Source of the DNA: a virus
DNA: 42,799 nucleotides
Virus record (IMG/VR): IMGVR_UViG_3300032246_000480
Coordinates: 1-42,799 of that record
Strand: one strand, 5' to 3'
Within the stretch, counting starts at the first letter, position 1. Each line of letters begins with the position of its first letter. Positions 15,018 through 23,023 of the stretch are shown one piece after another. The notes below the pieces were generated by a model, which saw only the letters and a program-made list of their open reading frames with translations, ran no database searches and was not told the DNA's origin. The translations under genes and the position numbers were made by a program.

Positions 15018-15313
15018 TGGTGCCATTTTCCTGCAAAGCAATGGAGTGTCTCGTGACCAAGGTCATCTATAGTAAATCGTTTCTTGGTAATTATATAACA
15101 AGTGTTTTGTGTCCAAAAACTACAAGCCGCACTGGGTTGTTTAAAAGTAGGTTGGCCGCGTTTGACACGCTCTGCATTGCAAGCCTCGCTGACATTATCA
15201 ACTGTTACGTGAGTAATAGTAGTAGTCTGGGTAAAATGTTTTGAAGCATCAAATGTTTCCTCAGCAGATACAGTAGTGGAAATAAACATAAGTGCCAATA
15301 TAATCTTTTTCAT
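15014..15313 (-). CDS. Small exported protein with conserved HExxHC
   Basis: 99 residues starting MKKIILALMFISTTVSAEET, a clear Sec signal peptide with an SxA-like cleavage site near residue 17. The mature protein has four Cys (SEACNAE, AACSFW, NTCYII, LHCFAG) and HETLHC near the C-terminus, which is an HExxH motif and could bind zinc. It may be a small periplasmic zincin-like protein. It lies about 29 bases downstream of the tRNA-like RNA and is likely on the same transcript, with AAAGG as ribosome site. Confidence 0.7.
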   Translation of the reverse strand: MKKIILALMFISTTVSAEETFDASKHFTQTTTITHVTVDNVSEACNAERVKRGQPTFKQPSAACSFWTQNTCYIITKKRFTIDDLGHETLHCFAGKWHQ

Positions 15314-15341
15314 ACAATGCCTTTCAGTGCCTAAGTTAAAA

Positions 15342-15459
15342 TGGTGTAGACGGCAGGATTCGAACCTGCAAAGCATGACTAAGTCACAAGCCTTGTCCCT
15401 CCGTTCAGCTGGGGGTCAGCTTACTAGGAGGAGGTATACCATGTTCCACTCACGTCTAC
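15342..15459 (-). tRNA. tRNA-like RNA with acceptor and T arms, CCA end, anticodon unresolved
   Basis: The ends pair perfectly over 7 bp (GTAGACG with CGTCTAC), followed by discriminator A and an encoded CCA. The T arm is canonical: GCAGG, TTCGAAT, CCTGC. A Leu-like D arm (GTG, loop with GG, TAC) can be drawn. The body is 118 nt, far longer than a normal 75-95 nt tRNA. The middle can fold as CCTCC/GGAGG around an AGCTG/CAGCT hairpin, plus TGAC/GTCA, and I cannot place a normal seven-base anticodon loop. It may be an aberrant class II tRNA, a tRNA with an insertion, or a tRNA-mimic regulatory RNA. Confidence 0.6.
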
Positions 15460-15465
15460 CATGTA

Positions 15466-15494
15466 ATTATACTGCCTTTTGAGTTCCGTGTCAA
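15466..15494 (-). promoter_or_regulatory. Perfect-consensus sigma-70 promoter for the tRNA-like RNA
   Basis: On the minus strand, TTGACA (15494-15489), 17-bp spacer, TATAAT (15471-15466). Six bases later is G15459, the first base of the acceptor stem and a natural start nucleotide, so the transcript may begin at the mature 5' end. Read-through would also serve the minus-strand genes from 15313 down. Confidence 0.85.
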
Positions 15495-15500
15495 TTATTT

Positions 15501-15528
15501 TTGAGCAGTGCCTGCTTCACATTAAATA
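15501..15528 (+). promoter_or_regulatory. Tentative promoter for the first island operon
   Basis: TTGAGC (15501-15506), 16-bp spacer, TAAATA (15523-15528), six bases before the ATG at 15535. The TTAAATA core also resembles a late octamer with one mismatch. No Shine-Dalgarno sequence lies before that ATG, which fits an mRNA with almost no leader. It diverges from the tRNA-like RNA promoter. Confidence 0.4.
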
Positions 15529-15534
15529 CACTTA

Positions 15535-16506
15535 ATGAATTTTAACCAAATACCTTTCCAAAATATTGTCCAATTCGGACAGCAAACTATGTTGGATCGT
15601 CCATTATTTAACATTAGTTGGATACTTGGGAGATTTTGTAATTATAATTGTAGCTATTGTTGGCCCTACGCTCGAAGCGACAAGTTAGACTATCAAAGTT
15701 TAGAAGTGTATAAGTCTACAGTCGATGAGATAAAGCGTCAAGCCAGATTAAACGGCTTTACCGAATTCCACTGGAGCTTTAGTGGCGGCGAGCCAACTGC
15801 TTACAAACAGTTACCAGAATTGGTAAAACACTTAGACGAACTTGAAAGCTCTTACCAAAGTATACACATGACAACCAACTTGAGTCCTGGATCAAAATGG
15901 TGGAACAATTGGTGTCGCAGTACAGAGCTATTACAACGCAGAAGCATTACTGCCAGCTTTCACGCAGAATTTGCTAAGGAACAAGAGTTTGGGGATAAAT
16001 GCTTACAGCTGATGTATGAGCGTGTTCATGTAACAGTTAATCAAGTAATGGTTCCAGAAAAGTTTTTTGAAACACTAGAACGCTGTGAACGTTTACGTGC
16101 TCGCGGTATTAATGTAACACTTAAACCACAAAGCAATGATACAGCTACAGCCGTGGTAGATGGGTACACTCCTGACATGATTACTATAATGCAAAATGAT
16201 TTTGAACAACAAGAAGGTTTTCAAATACGTTTGACAGATGGCGACCAGAATTACTTTATAGATCAAGCTGAGCGTTTCAATGCTTTAGGTTTTAATAAAT
16301 TTGAAGGTTGGGGTTGCAATGCAGGATATCAAAGTGTTATAATAAGAGGTACTGAAGTCAAACGTGCTTATAGTTGTAAGGAAAATAATATAGGAAATAT
16401 ACTCACTGGATTTGATTTGTTTAAAGAGCCTAAACCGTGCATTACTCCTACTTGTGTAAGTAGTGCAGACAGTAAGATTCCTAAAAGAAAAATAATTAAT
16501 GTTTAA
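15535..16506 (+). CDS. Radical SAM enzyme with C-terminal auxiliary-cluster cysteines
   Basis: 323 residues. The [4Fe-4S]-binding CNYNCSYC is at 35-42 and the SAM-binding GGEP at 84-87, both canonical. Toward the C-terminus Cys261 (WGCNAG), Cys281 (YSC), Cys302 and Cys307 (CITPTC) form a twitch or half-SPASM pattern for one auxiliary cluster. Enzymes of this build usually modify peptides or proteins, though not only those. It is related to 20872-21768. It is first in an operon of four radical SAM genes with overlapping ends. The substrate is unknown. Confidence 0.9.
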   Translation: MNFNQIPFQNIVQFGQQTMLDRPLFNISWILGRFCNYNCSYCWPYARSDKLDYQSLEVYKSTVDEIKRQARLNGFTEFHWSFSGGEPTAYKQLPELVKHLDELESSYQSIHMTTNLSPGSKWWNNWCRSTELLQRRSITASFHAEFAKEQEFGDKCLQLMYERVHVTVNQVMVPEKFFETLERCERLRARGINVTLKPQSNDTATAVVDGYTPDMITIMQNDFEQQEGFQIRLTDGDQNYFIDQAERFNALGFNKFEGWGCNAGYQSVIIRGTEVKRAYSCKENNIGNILTGFDLFKEPKPCITPTCVSSADSKIPKRKIINV

Positions 16507-17575
16507 ATTTTCCGAGTTACATCAAATACATTTAGAAATAACAAATAACTGCCAGGCTAGTTGCCCTATGTGTAGTCGCAATCACCACGGCGGTATCGAT
16601 AATCCCTTGATCAAAATTAATAGTTGGACTCTTGAACATTTTAGACACACAATAAATCAAGAAGTATTAGATCAAATTAATGCATTATACTTCTGCGGAA
16701 ACTTTGGAGATCCTTTATTGAATAATGATTTAATAGAGATGATTGAGTATGCTGTCGGTTATGCTCCTAGCATTGAAATCCGTGTGCATACCAATGGCAG
16801 TCTTCGTAATACCCAATGGTGGGAACGTCTTGCTCGTGCGATGCCAACAAATCATGTTGTGGTTTTTGCTATAGACGGTCTTGAAGATACACATGATTTA
16901 TATCGAATAGGCACCGACTACAATCAGATATTACGTAATGCCAGTGCATTTATCAAAGCAGGTGGAATAGCTGAATGGGCATTTATTAGATTCAAGCACA
17001 ATGCACATCAAGTAGATACTGCCAAAGCTATTGCAAGTGATTTGGGATTTCAACGTTTTGTTATGAAAGACAGCAGTAGGTTTGTACTAGACAGTAAATT
17101 TCCTGTGCTTGATAAAACAAGTAAAGTAACACACTATCTTGAACCAGCTAATGAAAGCAAAATTGTTTTCATTGATCGAAAGGTCCTTGACAACTATAAA
17201 CAAATAGTTGCGGCCAGCACTATCGATTGTTACGCACAGAAAAATAGAGAGATCTATATAGATGCATTTGGCAGAGTATTTCCCTGTTGCTGGCTAGCAA
17301 GTACTCCGTATAACTATACCGAAGACGAATCATCTATATTGGAAGTTCGCCAAGTGATGGTTGATCAATATAATAGTATGATAGCAGACTTTGGTGGAAT
17401 AGATAACATTGATACGCAATACTACAGCGTAAAATCTATTATAGATTCAGATGTTTATCAATCAGTTTGGGGCACTTACTGGTCAGATCCTAAAATGGTA
17501 ACCTGTGCCAGAGCTTGTGGAACCAACACACTAAGCAAACCAATTGATCAATTTACTGAAAGAGCAGAGCTATGA
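16499..17575 (+). CDS. Radical SAM/SPASM-like enzyme
   Basis: 358 residues with CQASCPMC at 18-25. The usual GGEP is replaced by GNFGDP at about 67-72, a variant seen in one branch of SPASM-type enzymes. C-terminal cysteines (IDCYAQ, FPCCWLAS, CARAC at 336-340) can hold auxiliary iron-sulphur clusters. The central TIM-barrel strands (VHTNGSL, VVFAIDGLEDTH) are typical. Its start overlaps the preceding stop by 8 bases and its stop overlaps the next ATG, so the products are made together. No target is evident. Confidence 0.9.
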   Translation: MFKFSELHQIHLEITNNCQASCPMCSRNHHGGIDNPLIKINSWTLEHFRHTINQEVLDQINALYFCGNFGDPLLNNDLIEMIEYAVGYAPSIEIRVHTNGSLRNTQWWERLARAMPTNHVVVFAIDGLEDTHDLYRIGTDYNQILRNASAFIKAGGIAEWAFIRFKHNAHQVDTAKAIASDLGFQRFVMKDSSRFVLDSKFPVLDKTSKVTHYLEPANESKIVFIDRKVLDNYKQIVAASTIDCYAQKNREIYIDAFGRVFPCCWLASTPYNYTEDESSILEVRQVMVDQYNSMIADFGGIDNIDTQYYSVKSIIDSDVYQSVWGTYWSDPKMVTCARACGTNTLSKPIDQFTERAEL

Positions 17576-18666
17576 TTGAAACAACAGCGATCCGTAACGC
17601 TTCTAATCAATCTTTTTCGGTAGTATGGGACACTGGCAGAAGATGTAACTACGATTGTTCGTACTGCGAATCTTCCAGACATAATAACACTAGCAACTTT
17701 AAAAGTCTAGACGAGTTTAAAAAAACTTTTGATTTTATACAATCGTGGGCTAACTTGTACAATTCTAATAGAAAAGAAGATACCCACACCAACATTAACT
17801 TTACAGGCGGTGAACCTACTGCCAATCCTAACTTTTGGGACTTGTTAGATTATATTAAATCACAACCGGAGTTTTATTATTTAGGATTGACTACTAATGG
17901 TGCATGGGGTGAAAACTATTCTAAAAAGATAGTCGAGTCAATTAACCATGTAACAATAAGTTACCATGCAGAAGCAGATCCTAAATTGAAAGAACGTGCT
18001 GTAAAAAATATTCTATTGTTGTCCGAAACAACTGTCCATTTGCAAGTTAATATAATGCTACATGCTGACCACTGGGAAGAAACAGTAGGTGTATATAACC
18101 AACTAAAAGCCAAAGGCATTGATGTCAAACCTCGTCCAATCGGAGACGGTGCAATTACACGTAAAGGTTGGTTTATTGATGCAGATGGAACTAATCGTAG
18201 AACTAGTCATGAATATACAGAAGAACAACAGGCCTGGTTCTGGAATGAAATGGGACTGCAAGGCAAACCTAAGGCAGTAGCTGATGGTAATCAAATAGGT
18301 CGTGCCTGCTGTGGTGGGCGTTGCTTAGAAGGTAAAGTCGACGGTGAGTGGCAACCTATTAAGTTAATTAATACTAATTTTGAAAAATGGAATTGCTTAG
18401 TTGATTGGTATTTCCTGTATGTTGATCAGGAAACAAATTTAGTATATCATCACCAAACATGCCAAGCATTGTATGGCGGTAAAAAAGGTCCTATTGGCAA
18501 TTTAGATGATAGCGAGCAGTTGCTTGAGGATTTAAAAATACGACTTGCTGATAAAGATAAATTTATAGTATGCCCTAACAAACGTTGTGGGTGCGGTATG
18601 TGTATACCAAAGGCACGTGATACTGAAGATTTTATTAAAATAAAAGAATCCATAATAGCACTATAA
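17572..18666 (+). CDS. Radical SAM enzyme with Cys-rich C-terminus
   Basis: 364 residues; CNYDCSYC at 25-32 and GGEP at 79-82. After the barrel come GRACCGGRCLEG, NCLVDW, HHQTCQ, then VCPNKRCGCGMCIPKA, about ten Cys in all, enough for one or two auxiliary clusters. The N-terminal part (VVWDTGRRCNYDCSYC) is close in style to the enzymes at 15535 and 20872, so these are paralogues with different tails. It is followed with a one-base overlap by an N-twitch enzyme; the same pairing occurs on the other strand at 20872-23023. Confidence 0.9.
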   Translation: MIETTAIRNASNQSFSVVWDTGRRCNYDCSYCESSRHNNTSNFKSLDEFKKTFDFIQSWANLYNSNRKEDTHTNINFTGGEPTANPNFWDLLDYIKSQPEFYYLGLTTNGAWGENYSKKIVESINHVTISYHAEADPKLKERAVKNILLLSETTVHLQVNIMLHADHWEETVGVYNQLKAKGIDVKPRPIGDGAITRKGWFIDADGTNRRTSHEYTEEQQAWFWNEMGLQGKPKAVADGNQIGRACCGGRCLEGKVDGEWQPIKLINTNFEKWNCLVDWYFLYVDQETNLVYHHQTCQALYGGKKGPIGNLDDSEQLLEDLKIRLADKDKFIVCPNKRCGCGMCIPKARDTEDFIKIKESIIAL

Positions 18667-20051
18667 TGTCAGATAAAATAAAAACCTACGTTAAGTTAAT
18701 CGAAGAGAAAACAGGAAGTCCGACCTTCTGTGCCTTGCCATGGATACATTTGGCTACCCGGCCAAACGGAGATGCTAGATTGTGCTGTGTTACTAATGCT
18801 AGCGGAGCGCATACAGGAGATCATACTGTAGGATTGGTTAAGAAAGAGGATGGCGAGCCTGCTAATTTTGGCCGCGAAACACCATTAGAAGCATTTAACA
18901 ACCAATATATGCGTAGTGTGAGATTAACCATGCTAGAAGGAAATGTTCCTGCTAGTTGTACAAAATGTTTCGAAGAAGAATCAAACGGAGTTGTAAGTAA
19001 ACGTTTGTGGGAAATGTATGAGTGGAATCGTGATGGCCTCGATTTCAATAAACTTATCAGTGACACTGATAGTACTGGTGCTGTTCCTCCTGTTATACGA
19101 TACTTGGATTTAAGACTCGGCCACACTTGCAATTTAAAATGCGTTATGTGTAGTCCGCATGATAGTAGTCGTTGGTTACAAGATTACGATAAGCTAGTAG
19201 AAAAAACTAAAAGCTCTATTGTTATAAAACAAATAAGTTTTGATAAACCATCATTTAATAACACATGGTACGAAAAGCCTGAATTTTGGGACGATGTATT
19301 TGAACAAATTCCTAACATCACGCAATTATACTTTGCTGGTGGCGAACCTTTGATGATTAAGGAACACAGGCGGTTCTTAGATGAAATCATTCGACGCGGA
19401 TACGCTAAAAATATTAGCCTGCGATATAATAGTAATGGTATATTTGTTAATGAAGATATCATTAATGTCTGGAGTCAATTTAAACAGGTACGTTATGCCT
19501 TTAGCATAGATGCAGTTATGGAACGCAATAATTATATTCGTTATCCTACAGAGTGGGCCGAGATAGAACGTAGCCTGTGGTTAATGGACAATGCTCCGGA
19601 CAACATTCATTGTGCAATAGCCTGTGCTGTCCAAGTATTCAATGTTAAACACATTATTGATTTCGCCAAATGGAAACTAACACAGGGCTTTAAGAAGATT
19701 AATAAATTTGCACTTGACGAATATGAAACAGGTGGCGGAATTATTAACTTACATTTATTGTATATTCCTACGTTCCTCAGTGCTAGAATACTACCCCAGA
19801 AAGATAAAGAAGAAATTGTACAACAGTTTGCCAATTTTAAACAATGGCTATGGGACAACTATAGACAAGACGATAATTTTTGGAAAGATAATCCCTACGG
19901 TTGGAAACGTTGGGAAGGCATTTTAAAATTTATACAAGCAGAGGATCATACACACCTATTGCCTGATTTTAAAGAATACGTTGTTAACTTAGATGCTATT
20001 CGTAATTTAAATGCTAAGGAAGTATTTCCTGAATTAGCAAATTTGTTATAG
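18666..20051 (+). CDS. Radical SAM enzyme with N-terminal twitch domain
   Basis: 461 residues. Unusually the auxiliary-cluster domain comes first: Cys22 (FCALPWIHLAT), Cys40-Cys41 (RLCCVTN), Cys98 and Cys101 (CTKC). The radical SAM core follows with CNLKCVMC at 155-162 and AGGEP further on. This N-terminal twitch layout is a recognised subfamily whose substrates are mostly unknown. It is paralogous to 21761-23023. The gene ends the first plus-strand operon; its stop overlaps the stop of the opposing SGNH-like gene by 6 bases. Confidence 0.9.
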   Translation: MSDKIKTYVKLIEEKTGSPTFCALPWIHLATRPNGDARLCCVTNASGAHTGDHTVGLVKKEDGEPANFGRETPLEAFNNQYMRSVRLTMLEGNVPASCTKCFEEESNGVVSKRLWEMYEWNRDGLDFNKLISDTDSTGAVPPVIRYLDLRLGHTCNLKCVMCSPHDSSRWLQDYDKLVEKTKSSIVIKQISFDKPSFNNTWYEKPEFWDDVFEQIPNITQLYFAGGEPLMIKEHRRFLDEIIRRGYAKNISLRYNSNGIFVNEDIINVWSQFKQVRYAFSIDAVMERNNYIRYPTEWAEIERSLWLMDNAPDNIHCAIACAVQVFNVKHIIDFAKWKLTQGFKKINKFALDEYETGGGIINLHLLYIPTFLSARILPQKDKEEIVQQFANFKQWLWDNYRQDDNFWKDNPYGWKRWEGILKFIQAEDHTHLLPDFKEYVVNLDAIRNLNAKEVFPELANLL

Positions 20052-20891
20052 TCTAACAATTTTTGCAGATTTAGATTCAAAAATATCTTTGTCTATTTTG
20101 CTTTCCCACAGTGGTCGCTCATGCGTTAATGCATACAGTCTTGCATTATTGCTTATGTTATTTCCGGGAAAAATTAAATCTAAATATTTTAAAATCTCAA
20201 AAGGTGTAGGATGCCCGTCTCCGTCATTGGGTCTTGGGTGAGCTTTATACTCTTTAGTGTCTTGCAGTACATTGAATACTGAAGGTTGTAATTTTAAAAA
20301 CACATTTTTGTAACAATTAATAACATCTCGATTTATGAATAAATCCGAAATAGCTCCTTGATGCAATGGTAATATTACTTCTTGATTCCAATCTGCCTCA
20401 CCGGATATGTACTGAGGTGCGGTAGCTTTAATTTTATCTAGATTGCCGTTAGCAAATGTGTTAATAGACATGTTAATCCAATCGCTGTCTAGTGTATCTA
20501 AAAATATTTGTGTTGCTTGTATTATTGCCAAATCGCGAATCATACAACCACGTTCGTCATAAAACTTCTTGACCCATTCTGTACCATATGTTTTTTCTAA
20601 ATTCGATCCGGGTGTTACAAGCCATTGATTATTGACATATCGGTCTTCTCGGTTCTTATTGCTCCACATTACTACAATTAAATCATCTTTAGTAAATGTA
20701 TGTTTATTATGCGCCTCCATAATAGCATTAAAAATATAAAGATTGCCAGCGCCGCCCCATCCCCAGTTTTCATAGTAAGGAATATCTACAGCAAGTATGT
20801 CGGCCCATGTTGGCCAGTAGTATCTTGTGAAACTACAACCAAAAGCAAATAGCCTTTTATAATTGGACGGATTAAGTGTTTTCTGGTGCAT
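20046..20891 (-). CDS. SGNH/GDSL-hydrolase-like protein
   Basis: 281 residues. Block I is FGCSFTRYYWP with Ser20 in place of the GDS serine; GGAGN at about 46-50 fits the block with the oxyanion Gly and Asn; near the end DGDGHPTPFEILKYL fits the catalytic Asp-x-x-His block. SGNH enzymes add or remove acyl groups on sugars and lipids. Together with its radical SAM neighbours it hints at a glycan or acyl substrate, but that is inference. It is last in its operon and overlaps the upstream stop by 20 bases. Confidence 0.7.
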   Translation of the reverse strand: MHQKTLNPSNYKRLFAFGCSFTRYYWPTWADILAVDIPYYENWGWGGAGNLYIFNAIMEAHNKHTFTKDDLIVVMWSNKNREDRYVNNQWLVTPGSNLEKTYGTEWVKKFYDERGCMIRDLAIIQATQIFLDTLDSDWINMSINTFANGNLDKIKATAPQYISGEADWNQEVILPLHQGAISDLFINRDVINCYKNVFLKLQPSVFNVLQDTKEYKAHPRPNDGDGHPTPFEILKYLDLIFPGNNISNNARLYALTHERPLWESKIDKDIFESKSAKIVRL

Positions 20892-21768
20892 ATTTACTTA
20901 ATGGAATGTCTGCCGCGCAGGTACAGAAATTACGGTCACAAGTTACGGGTTCGCTAGGTGCAACGAAGCTAGCTTCATATATGTTGCCTAGGCTACCACC
21001 GACTCTACAAGTCGCTCTGTGTACATCTCCGTCCCAATTTATCATTAGGCTTTCTATACCTGCGTTGCAAGTCCAACCTTTGTATTTGTTAAGATGCAGT
21101 TTTATTACATCGTTAGAGTGAATAACTTTTATGTCGTCGATTACACAATTACCTTCTACTGTGGCTTCTTGTTCCTTAAGCCAATTTAAATCATTTGCAT
21201 TATAACGCATATCATCAAACAAATCATGATCGCCTTCAGTCCATCGTATACGACGTATTGTGTTAGGAATTTGTGCTAACAGGCATCTAGCACGTAATTG
21301 TAATACAGCATCCATGTGATCGTGATGTGCCATAATCTGTGCTATAACTTTTTTGTTTGTTAAATCTACAACACTTTCTATAGTATTGAAAACACGCTTC
21401 CAATCAAACTCTAAATGTATGCTGAATACAATTTGATCTACCTCTATAACAGAATAGAATTCATAAGGAAGTGTGCCGTTCGTTGTTACACTAATCCAGC
21501 TAACACCTTTATGCTTGCAGTATTTTACTAGTTCTTGAAATTTAGGATGTACACACGGCTCGCCTCCAGTAAAGCTAAGACGTATAGGCTTACCTAGTGT
21601 TACAAGTTTGTCTACAGCACGTTTAAGTATTTCTATATCAGTATGCGGACTTGAATTGTCGTGTATACTTGCAGGGCAATAGCTACAATCGTAGTTACAA
21701 CGTTTCCCTAAGTTCCATTCAATTTTAATACTGCCTTGATGCGGCCATCTACTAGTAACTTTAAGCAT
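20872..21768 (-). CDS. Radical SAM enzyme, short, with C-terminal Cys motif
   Basis: 298 residues; CNYDCSYC at 24-31 and a TGGEP core. C-terminal WTCNAG, ATCRVG, VTCDRNFCTCAAD give a complete four- or five-Cys set for one auxiliary cluster; the ending CxCAADIPLSK is the usual close of this subfamily. It resembles the protein at 15535 along its length. Its ATG overlaps the end of the N-twitch enzyme upstream by 8 bases, so the two are probably made together. Confidence 0.9.
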   Translation of the reverse strand: MLKVTSRWPHQGSIKIEWNLGKRCNYDCSYCPASIHDNSSPHTDIEILKRAVDKLVTLGKPIRLSFTGGEPCVHPKFQELVKYCKHKGVSWISVTTNGTLPYEFYSVIEVDQIVFSIHLEFDWKRVFNTIESVVDLTNKKVIAQIMAHHDHMDAVLQLRARCLLAQIPNTIRRIRWTEGDHDLFDDMRYNANDLNWLKEQEATVEGNCVIDDIKVIHSNDVIKLHLNKYKGWTCNAGIESLMINWDGDVHRATCRVGGSLGNIYEASFVAPSEPVTCDRNFCTCAADIPLSKYAPENT

Positions 21769-23023
21769 AGGGTTTAAACTCCGGAGTTACATCAAAGAAA
21801 CTTTGATTACGTGTAACATCTAACCGGCGATTATATTCTATACAATCCTGCCATAAGTGTGTGTTGTCTTTTGCTAAGATAAAATTAATTATACCATCAA
21901 TCTGTTTATAAGTTAACGCTTCTAACATAGGATGTTCTTTTACTAATTTAAAAGTCGGAACTAATTCTCTAACAGCTTTTAATTTAATTACAGCAAGTGA
22001 TTTCAACTCATTAGGAATAACTTGTGCAGATAATACATTAGGATACTGTACCATGTTAGTATAAAATACAATGCCTAATTCATTAAGGAATAATTCAATC
22101 ATCTTATCTAGTATAAGCACATTGCTAACTTGCACAGCTACCGCACCTACTATACGACTTACATTAGGAATAGTTTGTACTTGTTTAATGTTATGCACTA
22201 GCTCTGCCCAACTAGCGTTACCGCGTACATATTCGTAACTATCACCAATGCCATCAATACTTACATTAACTGCAACACTTTTAAACTTAGGCCAGTATTG
22301 CCATACTGTACGATTACTTTTACCTAGCATAGTCAGGTTAGTAGCGTATTTAATTTCTATGTTATCGCCATATGGAGCAAGCATATCTAAGATACGATAA
22401 TGCTGTGGATCCATCAACGGCTCGCCGCCTGCAAATTCTACACGTCTAAAATACGGCAATAATTTTTCAAAACTTTTCCACCAGTTAGGATTATCGTCAA
22501 ATTTATCTAAGTAAGGTTTGTTCATTAGATTAAGATCTTCAATAGCCTTAACCATAAAGTTGTTTTCTTTAATATAAAATTCTTCTACTTCTTTCCAGTC
22601 ATTCCAGCTTGTACTATCCATTGGATGGCACATACGACATTTAAGATTGCATAAGTTATTAAGTTTAATTTCCATAGTGGGAAACTTAAACGGCATAGTC
22701 ATTTCAGGATGCAAATGCTCTAAAGTATCAGGATATAACGTAATACGAGATTCTGGAATGTTGTTTTTAATATGTCGTTGGCGTAAACTTTCAACGCCCT
22801 GATCTTCTAAATTGAAACATGGTGCGCACTCTGGCGGCCTTTCACCTGATAACACTTGCCCGCGAATCCTACGCATAGTGTCATTATTCCAAATATCTTC
22901 TAGTGTGTGGTCTTTTATATTACCAATAGGGTGGCTACGACAGCATACTTGGATAGCGCCATCTTCTCTAGTAGCAAGCCCGGTGAATGGGTGCATACAA
23001 AATGTTTTACTGTTCTGCAACAT
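21761..23023 (-). CDS. Radical SAM enzyme with N-terminal twitch domain
   Basis: 420 residues. Cys9 (FCMHPFTGLAT), Cys27-28 (QVCCRS), Cys66 and Cys69 (CAPC) form the leading twitch domain; the core motif CNLKCRMC is at 125-132 and FAGGEPL follows. The order and the FC..P......DG...CC pattern match 18666-20051, so the two are paralogues on opposite strands. The C-terminal 90 residues are helical without Cys. It overlaps the PLP-enzyme gene by 17 bases. Confidence 0.9.
   Translation of the reverse strand: MLQNSKTFCMHPFTGLATREDGAIQVCCRSHPIGNIKDHTLEDIWNNDTMRRIRGQVLSGERPPECAPCFNLEDQGVESLRQRHIKNNIPESRITLYPDTLEHLHPEMTMPFKFPTMEIKLNNLCNLKCRMCHPMDSTSWNDWKEVEEFYIKENNFMVKAIEDLNLMNKPYLDKFDDNPNWWKSFEKLLPYFRRVEFAGGEPLMDPQHYRILDMLAPYGDNIEIKYATNLTMLGKSNRTVWQYWPKFKSVAVNVSIDGIGDSYEYVRGNASWAELVHNIKQVQTIPNVSRIVGAVAVQVSNVLILDKMIELFLNELGIVFYTNMVQYPNVLSAQVIPNELKSLAVIKLKAVRELVPTFKLVKEHPMLEALTYKQIDGIINFILAKDNTHLWQDCIEYNRRLDVTRNQSFFDVTPEFKPYA

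Noticed and set aside
15314-15376. Upstream extension of the exported protein gene (frame open to 15376).
   Set aside because: The added codons fall inside the tRNA-like RNA, and the ATG at 15313 gives a complete signal peptide and a ribosome site.
15342-15459. The tRNA-like RNA as a miniature tmRNA, because short frames with tandem stops (TAGTAA) lie in its middle.
   Set aside because: At 118 nt it is far below the size of known tmRNAs, lacks the Ala-identity G-U pair in the acceptor stem, and has no visible pseudoknots. The frames are too short to weigh.
15276-15482. A 68-codon plus-strand frame across the tRNA-like RNA.
   Set aside because: Its residues (RRQDSNLQ) are the familiar false translation of an antisense tRNA T arm; only the last 13 codons have a possible start and are listed as a weak finding.
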